Origin: Primula veris
Taxonomy: Eukaryota > Streptophyta > Magnoliopsida > Ericales > Primulaceae
Assembly: GCA_963682055.1 (NCBI GenBank)
Contig: OY821744.1
Coordinates: 253,001 to 317,000 of the forward strand
Direction of reading: 5' to 3'
DNA length: 64,000 nt
The notes below the pieces were generated by a model. The model was given only the letters and a program-made list of their open reading frames with translations. It had not been told where the DNA came from and did no database searches. Positions 12,847 to 34,814 of the stretch are shown in pieces (positions within the stretch are counted from its first letter, which is position 1; each line of letters starts with the position of its first letter). Position numbers and translations under genes: made by a program.

Positions 12847-15800
12847 ACCCCTGAAAATAGGAAATCGTAATGGTAAGTTTGGATGAACTATGAGTCACTT
12901 GGTGTGATTTTTATTCGTGGTTTAGGATGATATTATGCTTGTTATAAGGGTCACTAAATGTTTATTTTCATAACTTATGGACTCTTATTGTTAAACTTTA
13001 AACTAGGGAGGCCGAATAATGTTTGAGTTTAAAACCCATGAGGATAATTGCAATATGAGTTTTTTTTTTTTTTTTTTTTTGAGGTTGGAATGAGCTTTTT
13101 GACCATTCTTTTTATAAGTTAAAGTTGAATACTTGAATTGTCGTCTACGTATCTACAAGTATACCATTAGTAATACTAGTATTAGATTGTGAATCAGAAG
13201 AAAACCAAATTATAGTTTTTTTTTTTGGGTACATATACATAGAAAACCGAATTATACTTGACAAACCTAAATTGTAGTTTACTCCACCTATATACCTTTC
13301 AGTTTGTTTTACTATTAACATCTTTTTCCCCATATGAAATTGTTTAAACAATTTTTAATTCATATAGGCAATTATAAACATTTTTTTTCCCCAAAAGATG
13401 AATACAATATAAAAATGGGTTGGCTAACAAGTGTACTTGGGGCATCCTTTAAACATTACATTAATTTTTTAATTCAAATTATATTTAATACAAATATCAT
13501 TGCATCTATACCAACATTGTTGCATGTTACCAATTTTATACATTTAATATATAATATTCAAGTTATGAAAATTTTATAAAAAAATTATTATACAAAAATA
13601 AGTGCAACAAATAGCATACTTAGGTTTTTCCATATAAAAATACTAAATTCGAACCTAGCATGCATACATTATCAGATCCAGACATAAACCAGCTGGTATT
13701 AATTTACTTGTGGAGGAAAATAGATAGAATTTAATTGACTATAATTACAGGTCTTGGCAAATTGCATGCCGTGATAAATTAGGTAATATATATAAATACA
13801 AAGTAAATACTATAATGTCCAAATGACGTGTAGATATGGAACACTTTTTGTGATACAAATAAGCGTTGATGTGGCAGTGTAATCCACAAGTTTTGTGTTT
13901 TTATATAATGCATTATAATTTATATTAATTGGCACACCATGCAGATATGCAATCACTGTTTAATTCAAATTAGTTGTGTTAATTTCTCGACATCAAAATT
14001 TATGAATATTATTATTACTCCTGATTACATTTGTTTGTTTAGCATTTAATTTATATACGTATTCATTTTTTCTGTAAACAATAACTCATCAAACTTAAAT
14101 ATAAATATCTATATTAATTGTTGAATATATCATCAAAAATTTCCACGTCAATAATAAAGAGCAAAAAAAATGGAATGTTAATAATTTAATTTAATTTATG
14201 TTTTTCATTCTCATTAATTAAGAGATTCTGTAATTTGGGATTAAAAAACACCCATCACATCCAAGTTAATGAATTAGTAGGTGATAACGATCGAGTGGCC
14301 GTCGGGTACAATTAATACATGCCTAGCTAGGGTAAATATTTTTAAATAAGTCATCATATATATGTATGTTAATTAACCACCTAATATTAAATGTTGATAT
14401 GCTACAAGATATAACTAATTAATGAAGGGATCAATAACTATAAAGGCACCAATCAATAAAATAATCTGCTTAATTAATGATGTGCCTAGTTACTTGTATG
14501 TTGATTAAATGTTGATCATATGCTACAAGATATAACTAACGAAGGACTTTTAATCATAATTACTTGTATGAATAAAATTAAGAATAATCACAAGTCAAAA
14601 TGACGTGCCTAGTTAACAGTTAATTTAGACAAGTAATTAAAGTCTCGCAACAGTAAACTCAAAATGAGAAAGGATGCATTATATTCATGGTATAGAAGAG
14701 GGTTAACCACAAAATTTTAAAAGTTTTAATCAAATTACGTTTAAATTTAATTTCCTATCAAATTCAATCAAAATATGAAGCGCTATGGATTCCAAATGTT
14801 TCCACCAAACTACACCCCCTCGAAAGTCACGCATAATAGAACATAAAAAAACTATAATCCTAAATAGTAAAGATCGATACACCTATATATAATATACTTC
14901 CAAAAATATTGAGTCACTAGCTATGTATATAAATACAACTTTAATCGTCAAATATCTCGTGTTTAAATTGTTGAAATTTAAAATTTTAAAATTTGTTCAA
15001 ATAGTTTAAGATTTGAACTATGTAATTAACTTTTAAAAATTTCGATTCCGATAAGTTAAATATGAGTTATTTGTCAAGTAAAATTACACGTAATTTCGTA
15101 TAGTCACTTAAATTTATTTTGGGAAATGATGAAAAAATAAGTGAGTATATATATACAAATAAGTGATGAAAAAACATATATGCATACAGTTAAATTTATT
15201 TTGCGAAATGAATGTAATTCTTTTAACTGTTGCAGATATGAGATACCGACATGAATAATAAGCTATAAGCTATAATCCACCATTTATTGATTTATTCAGT
15301 AGTTTATGATTGTTTCTTTAGCGATTATAATAGTGATACGATAACTACCGTAATCTATTTAATATATATCAATCCAATAAAATATTGTACTTACTGTATG
15401 AGTATGACGATTACGAACAATTTTTTTGCTTGCACTCTATCTCTATCTCTCTCTATATATACATAGCTTCACTTTTACATATACGTACGAAAGAATTGCG
15501 TTTGCAAATTAATTTATTTATTGTTTTAAGCAACATGCATGTATGAATCATGATTAATCCATGGTTAGGTCTGTCATGTGTCAACAATTTAATTCACACA
15601 TTAAATTATGCCACTTCTACCAATTAAAAAGAGGAAAATCTAACAAATGCACTTGTAATATATTATTTGTAGTGATTTATTAATAAGATTTATATAATGT
15701 GAGTAAATAAAAAAAAAAAATTTGCTAAACCGAAAATCGTTATTGTATAAAACCAAAATGTTATGGTATAAATGTAATAATATTTCCACTAAATGTATAT

Positions 15801-18065
15801 TGAATTTGAAAATATAAATAATGATCGAGCATCTCACGCTCATTAACTAAACCGAAAAAATATAAGGTAAGTAATACGTGGCACCTTCTCTGTCTTTTAT
15901 CGGCGGCCCGGCCCACGCTCATTACAAAACAAATATAATCACGAGTTCTTTATAATACTTTTTGTTAAATTTATTTCACTTTTCACTCAACTCTGCGTTA
16001 CATAAAAATTTACATATATACTACGAAGTCGATTTAGTTAGAACGAACTAAGCATCCAGTTTATTAGTTATGCTAATTAAAATTATATATATATATATTA
16101 GTATTAATTTTCAGTATCACAAATAGAGTCCAACTTCTGTACATGTTTTTCTCTTTCTGCCCTAATTACCACCATATATATACTCTAATGTAATATTAAA
16201 CTCGATGAGAAAGTTTGTGTAACTAAAAAGTAGATAGGTTTTTCCCCCAACAACAACATGACAATTCATCCATACACTACAAAATGTGCATGGGTCCAAT
16301 TTTCGTACACTATACAGGAGAGTAATAGTAGTATTATTGAAGATAAATAATTAATTTCCCCAACATGCATGACACAAGACATCGTCATGACATCACGAGG
16401 TTCATAATAATCGATCAATAATTAGTATTTACCACCGCCACTCTTTTACTGTTCTATTTTCCCCCGTTTTATGATTACCACCTTAGTTTTACATTCTTGA
16501 AAAGTTCTGGAAATTAATTTTGTAGTAAATATAATGAATGTACTAGCTATATATATATATATATACCGTACGTTGGGATTTTTAAAAAATAAATAAATCC
16601 ATGCACCCTGATATAGTGACATTTTAGTTGGATAAAATAATTTACAACACATTTAAATTATATATACTTTAGGCTGACATTAAAATATACTATATATGTA
16701 ATAGATACTTTTCATAAGTTGCATATATGATAAAACTTGTACAGTAATAAATGTCGGTTGCATAATATATAGTGTGAAACACACTGTAGCTATATATATA
16801 TTTTAGACATGATTGGTATTATGTACATCCAAATATAAATTGCAACGAAGCTTCCTAGCTAGAGATCTTTCAATGAGCTGAGTTATAGAGTACTACTGTT
16901 ATAATAACTTATATAATTAAGAACATTAGAGTATTTTTGATGTGATTTTAAATATATGAGCATGTGGTTACACAAATTTAATCTCGATCCATACATAAAT
17001 ATAAATAGGAAGCTTTTGATAAAGATTATGTTTATGAGTCCTTTGTTCATAGAGAGGAAAATAACGAGACACCGCAGACTATCAATATTACTAGTCTACA
17101 TACTACTAGTTATATAAATATAGACTTATTGTGTTGTAGTTGAACGTACATTTCTGCAAGGTTGAGATAATTTTTCAACTTAATAGTTATAAGCTAATTT
17201 CTCTCACCAAATAATGTTTATAACGGGTTTATCAATAATGTCCTACTCTTAATTATTATAGGTATAGAGGCAAACAACTCTTGGACCAAAATTAATTACT
17301 TTGAGAGATGATAATGCTATTAATCCATAAGAAAATGAAAAGTATACGCATACGTTAATTTTCTTGGTCATCAATTTTTAAGAAAATTACTAGTAAAATA
17401 ATGAAAAGCCAGCAAGAGCAATACGCCAATACCTATTAATTTATGGAATATTCTTGTCACATATTGTTAACATAGCGTTTATTGTTTATTGCGTTTATTG
17501 AAAGAATGACATTTCATAATTTAAAATTAAAATATACCGGCCACAATGGAATATGAAATTTTAATAAGCCAATAAGGTGGTGAAAGATGGTGCATAACCA
17601 ACCAATTTTTTTTAGTTGAGTGGCTGTACCAAATTAATAAATAAATAAAAAAAGTGTGAGTTTGATAAGTATGTTTCGGGTTTTATGATTACACACAAGT
17701 ATATATATGTAAGATATTAACGCCATCACCTTTTTTTAATACTTACTGTTGTTTTATGAGTTTGGTAATGTGTTTAAGACAATTTCACTACTTATTGTTT
17801 TGTTTTAACTTTTGTTTAGTGGACATGTCAAGTCATATATATATATATAGTAGTAATATGGGAAACCGACTATTGATCTAACACCAAACAATGCCAATAT
17901 TTAAGGTCCCACCACTGATTTAATTAGTAACAGGCCTACCATCCATCACTACCACTATTATTTCATGACACATGATTAGAAAGTGAACAAAAAAAAAAAT
18001 GGTTGTGGATTTGCTGCTTAAAAACAGTCTGCATCTGTAAATCTAAATCAACGTAACAACTAATA

Positions 18066-18317
18066 GTCCCTCCCTCCAAATTTAATTATATCCGATGATG
18101 CGATTCTTTACATTTTGAGATAAAAAAAAAAAAAAAAAACTATATCTAAATTGATAAAATGATATATTTGATTTTTTTTATATATTTAGATTTAATTTAA
18201 TTTAATTTTGTAAAAGTTTTTTCAAAATTTTCATTTTGGAACTATAGATAAAAAAAAAAATGCATTTCAAAATGCATGTAGATTCGTAATGAATAATTAA
18301 TATGGAAACAGACGGAG
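18066..18317. mobile_element. Stowaway-like MITE (Tc1/mariner type)
   Basis: The left end GTCCCTCCCTCCAAATTT follows TA at 18064-18065. The right end GGAAACAGACGGAG is followed by TA at 18318-18319. The inverse of the right end (CTCCGTCTGTTTCC) resembles the left end and the CTCCCTCCGTCCC terminus typical of plant Stowaway elements. The 252-bp interior is AT-rich with no coding capacity. Confidence 0.6.
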
Positions 18318-20874
18318 TATGTCTTTATTGGAGATTTGAATCATATAATGCACAATATTATTAACCAATATTGAAAAAATATGAATGCATCAAAACTCAG
18401 CATTGGACCTCGATTGGCACATCAATTAAGCGACTGTTGTGTAACTCGACCATATACCTGCGGATTTCAACAACATACAAAAGGAAACCGATGTTAGATG
18501 TACAAAATATTCGCAGATTCTATATAAATTATAATATGCCTCAAACAGATTTGGGTTCATTTTTTCCATAAAACTATGGCCTATGCACCGTAAACCTCTG
18601 TGTTTATCTTTGATCAAGGATATGGATTTAGGATAAATCAATTTTGGCACATTTCGAGTCTGAAATAAGTTTTTACCTCGAATGCGTTACATATTAATGT
18701 AAAAATTCCCCAAAAGAATAAGAAAAATTAATACCTTAAAAAATAAGGTGCATGACCATAAACTATAGAAATTCAAACACAGATGCCACCTAAGGCCCAT
18801 TATTATTGGGCCAGAGCTGTTTACTATTGGTCCCACTTAACTAAAGTTATTTGGGTTTTTAACACACTTTCAAGTCTCAAATACTGTGGCTCAAAGCTAG
18901 ACTCTTCTTAACTTCGCTTGCAGTCGTGTGTCCAGGATGTTGGCCGTCGTTAATTTCCATGCACGGCTGGTGTTGACCGGTATTGATCACAGTTGACGGA
19001 AAAAAAAGAACGATCGGAATAGTCTAATGATTAATGAACACAAAACAGTATAGTGAACTAATTAGACAAGCTAATGAGGAATGCATGATAGTTTCATGAA
19101 TAAAATTAGAAAGTAGTGACTTACAAATGAAACGGTTTAATGAATAAACATTTGAGTGTTAAATAAATATTCTAATCAAGTAAAATACAGTATGTGATCA
19201 TGAAAACAGCCTAATGCCACAAAAGCCCGATAAACGACAAATACCTACAATTATTAAATGCACAGAAATGAAGAATACACAAACACATACTAGTGAAGAA
19301 TCAGTCCAGTGAAGATGAAGAATACACAAATTTCATGAATATAATGAAGCAATAAAATATTGAAATAGTTTGACAAACACAATGCATATAAAAAATGTTC
19401 CAGTAGGATAAAAAAGAGAAAACAATCTAATAGAAAAATAACCAAAATTATTGAAACAGTCTAATGAACACATGAATACAAGAAATACTCTTAAAGATAT
19501 AATGAGAAAATGTAATGAAGAATAAAAAAAAAACAGTTCGTGAATATTGAATACAATTTAATGACGTGTAAGAAATAAGTCATTTCAATTTAATAAATTC
19601 AATGCTGCGGTACAAGTGAGTGAGTGCTCTACTTGCAATATAATAAATTCTACGATATAAATTAAATCAACACAAGTGGTGTGTTTATACTGGTCACATG
19701 CAGGGGCGGACCAAGGGGCGGTGGGGACGGCGTCACTATCCCGACGATGATTTCTAATTTTTTTTTTTTCTAACATGTAATTAAAAAAATTATGATATAT
19801 ATATATATACATTGATGGGCTCCCTAGTTAAACAAAAAAAAATGCCGGTGTAATGGTAAAATTGTACCATAAGTTAGTGAAAGATTAGAAGTTCAAATTA
19901 TGTTAATTTCATTTTTTTCTAAAATTTTATGTTTTTTACTTTAAAATTATCAAATTTTCTAAATACACGTTGTATTTTCCCAAACTAGATTACATAAAAA
20001 ATTATTTTACTGTACAACGTACTTTATCTTAATTTCATATTTATTTTATGTTATGCTCAATAAAAAAAAAAATTATATTAGATACTATCTTTTTTTTAAC
20101 AATTCGACGTATTTTTTATGCCACACTCCCGAGCAAAACATACGGGTTCCTCAGTAACATGTAATGTTCAAATAACTGTACTATAAGATTTTTTGGAAGG
20201 GCATCTCTCACATGCATGTCTGCACAAAGTATCCGTTACAAATACCTCATTTTGATTTGTTCAAAGTATTTGTATGTAGTATTTTTTAAGGATTGTAATA
20301 TGAGCAAGGAAAATCTTACATCTTTATATATTTTGGTTTTCCAAGGTTACTAAATAAAGCACTTGTTTCAAAACCTTTGTTGAGAATGCCATAAGAGTTT
20401 TAGAGATATTTTTAAAAGTTATATATAAAAAAGTAGTGTACCACCGATCACGCTAGTTTGGAAGAAAATGCTATTTAAGATGTAAAACTCTTTCGATGAA
20501 CGGTTAAGAAACTTGACTTTCAATCTACATTTGATCTCACTAGTTCTCATTCCAATCATGTTTTCATCACAAACACAAGATTGTAGTTATATGTCACTTC
20601 TCAAAAGATCGAGGACTTAAAGAAAATGTTTGTTTGCTTAAACATAAGAGGGAAAAATGTAACATATAAGAAAGATGGGTAAGTTAATAACATTTTGAGA
20701 AGTAGAAAGGATAATTATGTTCATTATAGGAACTTATGAATTAATAATTGATATAATTTGAAATATAAGTATTTATATTGCATAGTATAATAAATGATTG
20801 ATTACAAAAATTTGGCTCCTTTTTATAAAATTCACTCTACAAAAATGTGATACTCCTAACAGTGCTACTATTAC

Positions 20875-20899
20875 ACTCTCTCTCTCTCTCTCTCTCTCT
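20875..20899. repeat. CT microsatellite upstream of the subtilase gene
   Basis: An uninterrupted CT tract of about 25 bases lies roughly 1.1 kb upstream of the subtilase ATG. Pyrimidine tracts like this are common in plant core promoters and 5' UTRs. A 5' UTR intron may run from about 21070 to the TGTAG near 21921 (inference). Confidence 0.6.
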
Positions 20900-21963
20900 T
20901 TACTCTCTGCTATTCAATTTCAACTGAACCCACATCTTTAATACTATCTTATCATTTTAATACTATTTATTTGATTTTTATTCCAACAAAATTTAGCTTC
21001 CATTTTGGTTGTGTTTTTCAGAAACAAAGAAAATAAGTGAGAGGAGATTCTTTGCTTGCATCAATGTGGGTAAAGTAAATATACTCTCTTTTCTTCATAT
21101 TTACTTTATTCCTTTATTTCTTTTCTCTTTTTTAACCGTATTATATATATTTTTGCATTTTTTTTGATATGGGTATTGGACTTATTTATATAGGGGTTTG
21201 TTTGGATGCAGCTTTTGGCTGTTTAATTTAGTAAAAAATATATATATGTTATTTTCATCTAACTAGGAAGATATGATACTAATTATAAAGCTGCAATAAA
21301 ACAAATGTACATGAAATTTATGTTATTTCCAATGCATATTTTTAATGGATAATCACTATGGATACTCACAGTGGCATCAATTTAGTATAGGTTATATTAT
21401 TTTATTTTATTGGAGTGATCAAAAGTGCTGACTGAATTTTTTTTCTCAATTATGTTACTTACCTAAAGAAGAAAGAGTTAATAATATTGTATGCTTCTTT
21501 TTAGTTATTGAAAAGATTAAGATGTTGACATTTGAAGGCTCATCAATTACCGAGAGTTTGGTTGTTTGCAACTTTTAAGGCTCAACTTTCTGTTTCTTTA
21601 GATTACATAAACTTCAATCTTCAAGCTAGATTTCCCTAAATTGTCACATTGGGAAAAACAGTTTATTTTATCTATTAAATAACACTGCATTTTCTTCAGA
21701 TTGAAGGCTCTCTTTTCACTTTGATTTATTCTTTAAGAAAAAAAAGTGATAGCTTTAGTTATTACCACACTGCATATCTATGAGCTGTCACTAAAGTAGT
21801 AGTCATCAAAATCTGCATATAATATCTCTTACTTGTTTGACTTTTATATAATAAGTTTAAGGCTTTTGTCAGTAAGTCATTTCTGCGTTATTTGCTCTTA
21901 CTGGTATATGTTTGCACTGTAGGTAAATTGAAATAAGCTGTCTGAGAAACTTATATCGGTGCA

Positions 21964-29423
<7,460 letters not shown>

Positions 29424-30517
29424 AATGGGGGTTAAAGTGATAATAAAATGGTAACATATTCATCTTTCAAGAAGTTTCAAAGTTCTGAAACTAGTTATAA
29501 TGGGTTGATGATAATATGTTCTTTATGGAGCAAGTGTTAAATGATAAATAATCTAAAATGGAAGGCTGTAAAGTTAAGTGTTGTAATGTGTTATACTCAG
29601 CAGCTCGTGTTAATGTATTTTTTTGTAAGATGTGCTGGGGAGGCTAAAGATGAATATAGTTTGTTATCATTAATTAATTAATTAATGAAATCATTTAAAC
29701 AGATAAGTAAGATTGTGGTAGAATTCCTTTTATATATAATATATGTGCCGGTACATGAGGCTAACAATTGAGTGTCATGCTCTTCATACAAAGATATTTG
29801 TCAAACAACAATACTATATATATATAGTATGAATTAAAATACAACATCATACGTCTTGAGTAATAGGAAATAATATTAGCATTGTCTCCCAAAGTGGAAT
29901 GAAATGCTACCTTTCCATACACCCTTTTATCTCCCCCCCCCCAATCTTCTTTGTAAATTCCTGCCGCGAAAGAACCAACTTGTGATCCGAGACGTTTTTA
30001 ATGTTTGCCGAAACACCAAGAAATTCGGTTGTAACGTATATAGGACCAACATATTGCTATATGCAAAAAATAAATAATTAGTGAAAATATATATGTAACA
30101 CGAGAAATCAAATTGTTTGTTAAATAAAAGATATATTGTCAAAGTAGAAACTTGTTTTTTTTTTTATTTTAAAAAATGGACCATCGCGACATCAGAGTGA
30201 ACTAAATGTACTGCAGTAATTAACAACGAAACAACCATATAAACGTTTAAAAACTCAAAACAGACTATGAACGAAATTGATGAGCACGTGTGGGGGCATA
30301 TCTCTGTTCTTTTTTACTGTACCAATTAGTTATTTCGACCACCTTGCCATTTTGTTTTATTTTTTTTTATTTTATTTTAATCAATGGAGTAATTACTACT
30401 GTACACATAGTGTTCTGGAGTGATCATATCTCTGTTAATTGTTAATTTATTTTTATTTCTAAATTTTGATTTGTTTTTATGTTAAGGGATTTGATGTTGA
30501 ATTACCTGGTTCTTCAG

Positions 30518-30608
30518 TCTCATTGGGCCGATGAACATCGTCGACGAGAGTGTTGTTAATTTCAAAGCCATTGCTCAAGCTTCAGTTAAAGCCTACAACC
30601 AATTTGAG
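30518..30608 (+). other. exon-like remnant of unknown origin
   Basis: TTCTTCAG precedes it and GTGTAA follows it, resembling acceptor and donor sites. The frame from ATG 30531 reads 26 residues (MNIVDESVVNFKAIAQASVK, then AYNQFE) with balanced, codon-like composition in otherwise AT-rich DNA. No continuation exon was found and I do not recognise the family. It could be a relic or a first exon of a short gene. Confidence 0.25.
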
Positions 30609-32421
30609 GTGTAATTCCTAATTTACTGTTTTTTTTGTTTATAAAAAACTTGTAATTCATTGTGGAAATTCCTCATTATATCAGACAATTCCTCTTGTCT
30701 GTGTTATTTTAATTGTTTCCTCATAACTTAGTACGATCTAATTCAATCCGTGCTCTAACCTATCGCTCTCTTAAGTTAGCATATTTCTCAACTAGTGTGG
30801 TGTTCTATATTTTGATCGAAAAGGGGTAATAAACCAATATGCCACATATCCGTTTGGCTGAAGGATTTTATGTCATTTCGTTGAGAAATTGACGGTATCG
30901 TAACGTTAAAACTTTTTTAAAAATTGTCAAAGATCTTAACGATTCGTAACTCAGTGTTATGATAGTTAACTGGATCCAGAAACTTTTGACTGAAACAAGT
31001 TGCTTCATATTTTGAATATATGAAAGATTGATTAATACTATATCATCTTAAGTCTTAACTAACTTTAAAATTTGAAGTAGAATATGTGTGTATGGGTGTG
31101 GTAGCAATTTCCGATGAAAAATATTCGTAACTCAACTTACAAGGGTATAATTCCTTGAAATTGTGTTGTTTAACCGAATTCGCAGAGGTCAATCCTTTTC
31201 CTACGTTGGCTATGCCATAATATTGATGGAGGCTCGCTGTACCTAATATCTTGGCCTTGATAGTCTATTGTTAAAAATACTCATTATTAATAATCGCAGT
31301 GATATAGAAATTTATTTGTATGTGTGACAACTCTTTAACCGTTTAATTTGCTGAGAGTGGTTTGATTAATACCCTCAGTCCTCGTAATAGAACTGTTAAT
31401 GAACTGTCATAAGTTTATGAGGGTTTTTTCCCCTTATATCTCATGTAAAGTGTTAATGAACTGTCAAATTATTGGTTTACAAGTCGACAATTGTTTTGGA
31501 AACGAAGCCTTCTGCTCAGGCTATGCGCCGAAATGACTTTTGTTGTTGAAATATCTCAGACTTCTCTCTTACCATCTGATTTTGGATAAAACAAAGGTAA
31601 ATCTGCTAATGTCATTGGAGAAGTACGTATGTAGTGGTCAAGTATCACCCCTCAGTTTGGGAAAATAATGTTTTTTTTTTTTTTCTGATAATTTAGATGT
31701 ACATATATATAATTTATCTGGGTATATACAGTATTTAATGCAATTTCTACTACAAACGTCGTAATTATACCAGCCGGAATGGGTTGTTCTACAACCTTCT
31801 AGGTCACGTGTTTGATACTTCGATCCTAATTCAATGTATTTTTTCTTCTTCTTGTAATGGTATAAAACTAGTTTACAAAAAAGAGTTTGGCATTACGGAG
31901 ATCTGAAACGGTTAGTATGTGTGTTCATGAAACATACCCTCGATCCCCCTGATATGCCCTAGTGAGAGATTTGCATTACACGCCATGACTGCTTATGATT
32001 TATTCATGAATTAAAAAAGATTCTGGGTTTAATTTTCCTTATTGCCCTTTTGAGAATTATTTCAGATAAAAATAACAAATATATGGTAAAACTAAATTCA
32101 TAATGTTTAAATGATAAAAATCAGTTACTTAAATCTAAAATGAATTCCATATGTCTTGTTATTTTGTCGAGTATACTTTAGAGTTCAGGCAAATGTAGGT
32201 TATCTTATCGGAATTTTGGTATTTAATTATGTGGTTTTACTTTTAAGACATATCTGAGTTATTAAGTTAGTATTTTTTGGTTACCTTCTACAACAAGGTA
32301 AAATACCATCTAAGGTGGTTAGGAGTATGTATCACATATGTTTAGTAAGGTTCAGCAAGCATATATATTGGATAAGATCAAATTAATACCATTGAGGTGG
32401 TTACTAGTTAGCCGTATGCAT

Positions 32422-32892
32422 CAATGTTTTAAATAGCGTTATCGCTACCGTAGTGTTTTTTCAAAAAGAAACGCTAAAAGCGTAAATAGCGTTGCTACAT
32501 AGCGCTCTGCGGTGTATTTTTTTTTTTGCCTAAATACATATAAATATAGTATTAAATTCAAAACATCTAATAAAAATTAACTAAATATACATAAAAAGTT
32601 GTAACTAATAATTACAAAATGATTATACTTGAGATGCCAGAGTATTTAATTTGTTTGCAAGAGTTTTGGGGTTTGATTCTCTTTAACCTCCAATAATTTT
32701 ATTAAAATTTTGACCAAAAATATATATATATATATATATTTTTTGGACTGCACCCGCTATAGCGTAAATAGGGTAAATAGTGTTCATATAGCACGAATTT
32801 AGCGTTTTTTCATCCAAATAGCGGTTTATCATAGCGTTTTTTTGACCGAAAAATATTATTTCATAAAATACAGCGTAATTTTTAAAACAATG
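32422..32892. mobile_element. hAT-like foldback element
   Basis: The ends are CAATGTTTTAAATAGCG and its imperfect inverse ATTTTTAAAACAATG. Flanking 8-mers GTATGCAT (32414-32421) and GTACACAT (32893-32900) match at 6 of 8 positions, in line with the 8-bp duplications of hAT elements. The interior is rich in TAGCG/CGCTA motifs on both sides. No transposase is encoded. Confidence 0.6.
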
Positions 32893-33459
32893 GTACACAT
32901 GACATATTTATAAGGGGGGTAATGGTATTACGTTTAGTACCTGTCTTATATGTGTTTGACAAGTTGGGTGACAATCTAGGTTTTACTTAATGAATTTAGG
33001 TACCAATCTAAAGGCTTTTTGTTTCAATTTAGTGTGATTTCCTTTAGATTTTATTAGATGACAGCCAAATGTAAGTTTCAACTAGGTCCTACCTTTTTAA
33101 AATAAACCAATTTTACCCCATAATCTCCTTTTATCAAAAATCTACTCAGTAAACAAATATGCAAATATATATATATATATACGAGCCGGTAATGCTATCT
33201 ATGTGAACCACTTTATTACAGATCCACATAGAGATAGGACATGTTCCATGTCTGTGATGCAACGATCACCATAGTCGTGATTCGATCACCATTCCTATTT
33301 CTAATCTTGCCGTAATCAAACCCAGTCTTCAAAACAAATATTTTCTTAATCACACTAGTCAGTTTTTTTTTTTTTTATCAACTTACGAACTAAATTTATA
33401 TTATTGACCTGTGGATTTTGACGTTGAAACAAAAGAATATTGGAGAAGACATAATAAAT

Positions 33460-33495
33460 ACTAGTGTATCCCGCCCATACGATGCGTGGTGTGAC
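33460..33495 (-). mobile_element. Helitron-like 3' terminus
   Basis: On the minus strand, CACGCATCGTATGGGCGGG is followed after a short spacer by CTAG then T, resembling the imperfect hairpin plus CTRR end of plant Helitrons. The hairpin is weak and no 5' TC end was located. Confidence 0.3.
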
Positions 33496-34814
33496 GTATG
33501 TAGCAGTGTAACCGCAATAAAATTATAGTTACGGAGAATACAAAAATTACAAAAATATAAATACTAAAATTTAGAAAAATTAATATTAGATTTGAGTGCT
33601 AATTAACTTTTTGTAACAGTGTCACAGAGAGCAGAGATAATTTAATATGTTGAATTACCGAGAGAGATAAATCGATTTGATTAAATATTTTGTCATCCAT
33701 TTGAAAGGAAAGCAGATAGATAGAGGAGAGTGCACGACTAAGGAATTTATTGAACCATCAAATGAAACAAACAGAGGCTAATGTCTCTTTGGTAGTAAAA
33801 TTGTGGAATCTATCAGTTTGGTTGTCTTTCTTTTCCTTCTTATGCTTTGACCAAGTGACAATGTTCTTCTATCTAATTGGAAATGAGTATTATACTCTTG
33901 CTCAGATTGTTTTAAGCATACTTGAGCTTTGTTACAAGCACCTAATTAAAACATTGAATGATATCATGGGCATTAAGGCACTCACAAATATGGGAGCATA
34001 TATATATTTTAAATTCAAGCCCTACTTCCTACTGATTCAATTTGAGATTTATATAATTCCCACTGAAAGTTTAAGCATGTATTTCATATAAAAAGATTGT
34101 TCATCTGTTATTTATAAGTCTGTGGGAACACATATTTGTTACAAGAACCTTTGGTAGGAGCCGTTGTAGTAGAAACTAGAACAAGGAGTGTGAGTGTTTA
34201 GGATGCTTAGTAACCGCTCGTTAGGCGTTGGTTAGTTAACTTCTGTGAGAATCCTTTGCCCGTGGTAGAAGAGGGATGTGAATGAGATTAAGATAGGTTG
34301 TGGAAATTATTATTATGTTTATTTCATTTCTGAAAGTCGCATTATGGCTACAAATTTATTATAGTAGATTACAGACTCTTCAAAAGGAATATAACCACAA
34401 TTGCGTTTTAAAGGAGTTGTTTCTCTGATAATGTGGTTTGGTCGTGACTCGTTGCAAAATGTATGGATGGAGTGGGGCAGTGGCGGACAGGCGGAGCTAG
34501 GGCTCCTTAATGTTTTTACCCTAAAACAAATGTTTTGGTACTTTGTAAAAAGTAAAAAACATTTAAGTTTTTCTGCATTGCTGTTGCATTTGGTCTTATT
34601 CTCGGCTAGATTCTTTAGGTTCCATGTCCAACACTGTGATTTTAAATGAGCGGTTCAATTCAAAAAACGACACCAAAATAATTAAAAGATGGTAGTACAA
34701 ATATTACATTGAGTATCACTTATTAAATATAAATAAAGTGGTGTTTGTAAGTAATTCATAAATATATCTCTCTATATATATAAACTCTAAAAAGACGTAA
34801 AAAGAAAGAAAAGA

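Larger units (their letters stand above)
11021..20870. other. gene-poor AT-rich intergenic region
   Basis: This lies between the divergently oriented TBC and subtilase genes, so it contains both promoters. Open frames are short and low in complexity. Two MITEs and a small GC-richer island are listed separately. Near 19700-19740 a short GC-rich patch (GGGGCGGACCAAGG) resembles common plant transposon ends. I saw no tRNA or rRNA gene. Confidence 0.6.

Noticed and set aside
33750..34091. 113-codon open frame in the SBT2-ORP4 interval
   Set aside because: AT-rich and hydrophobic, with no recognisable domain or flanking exon signals; treated as chance.
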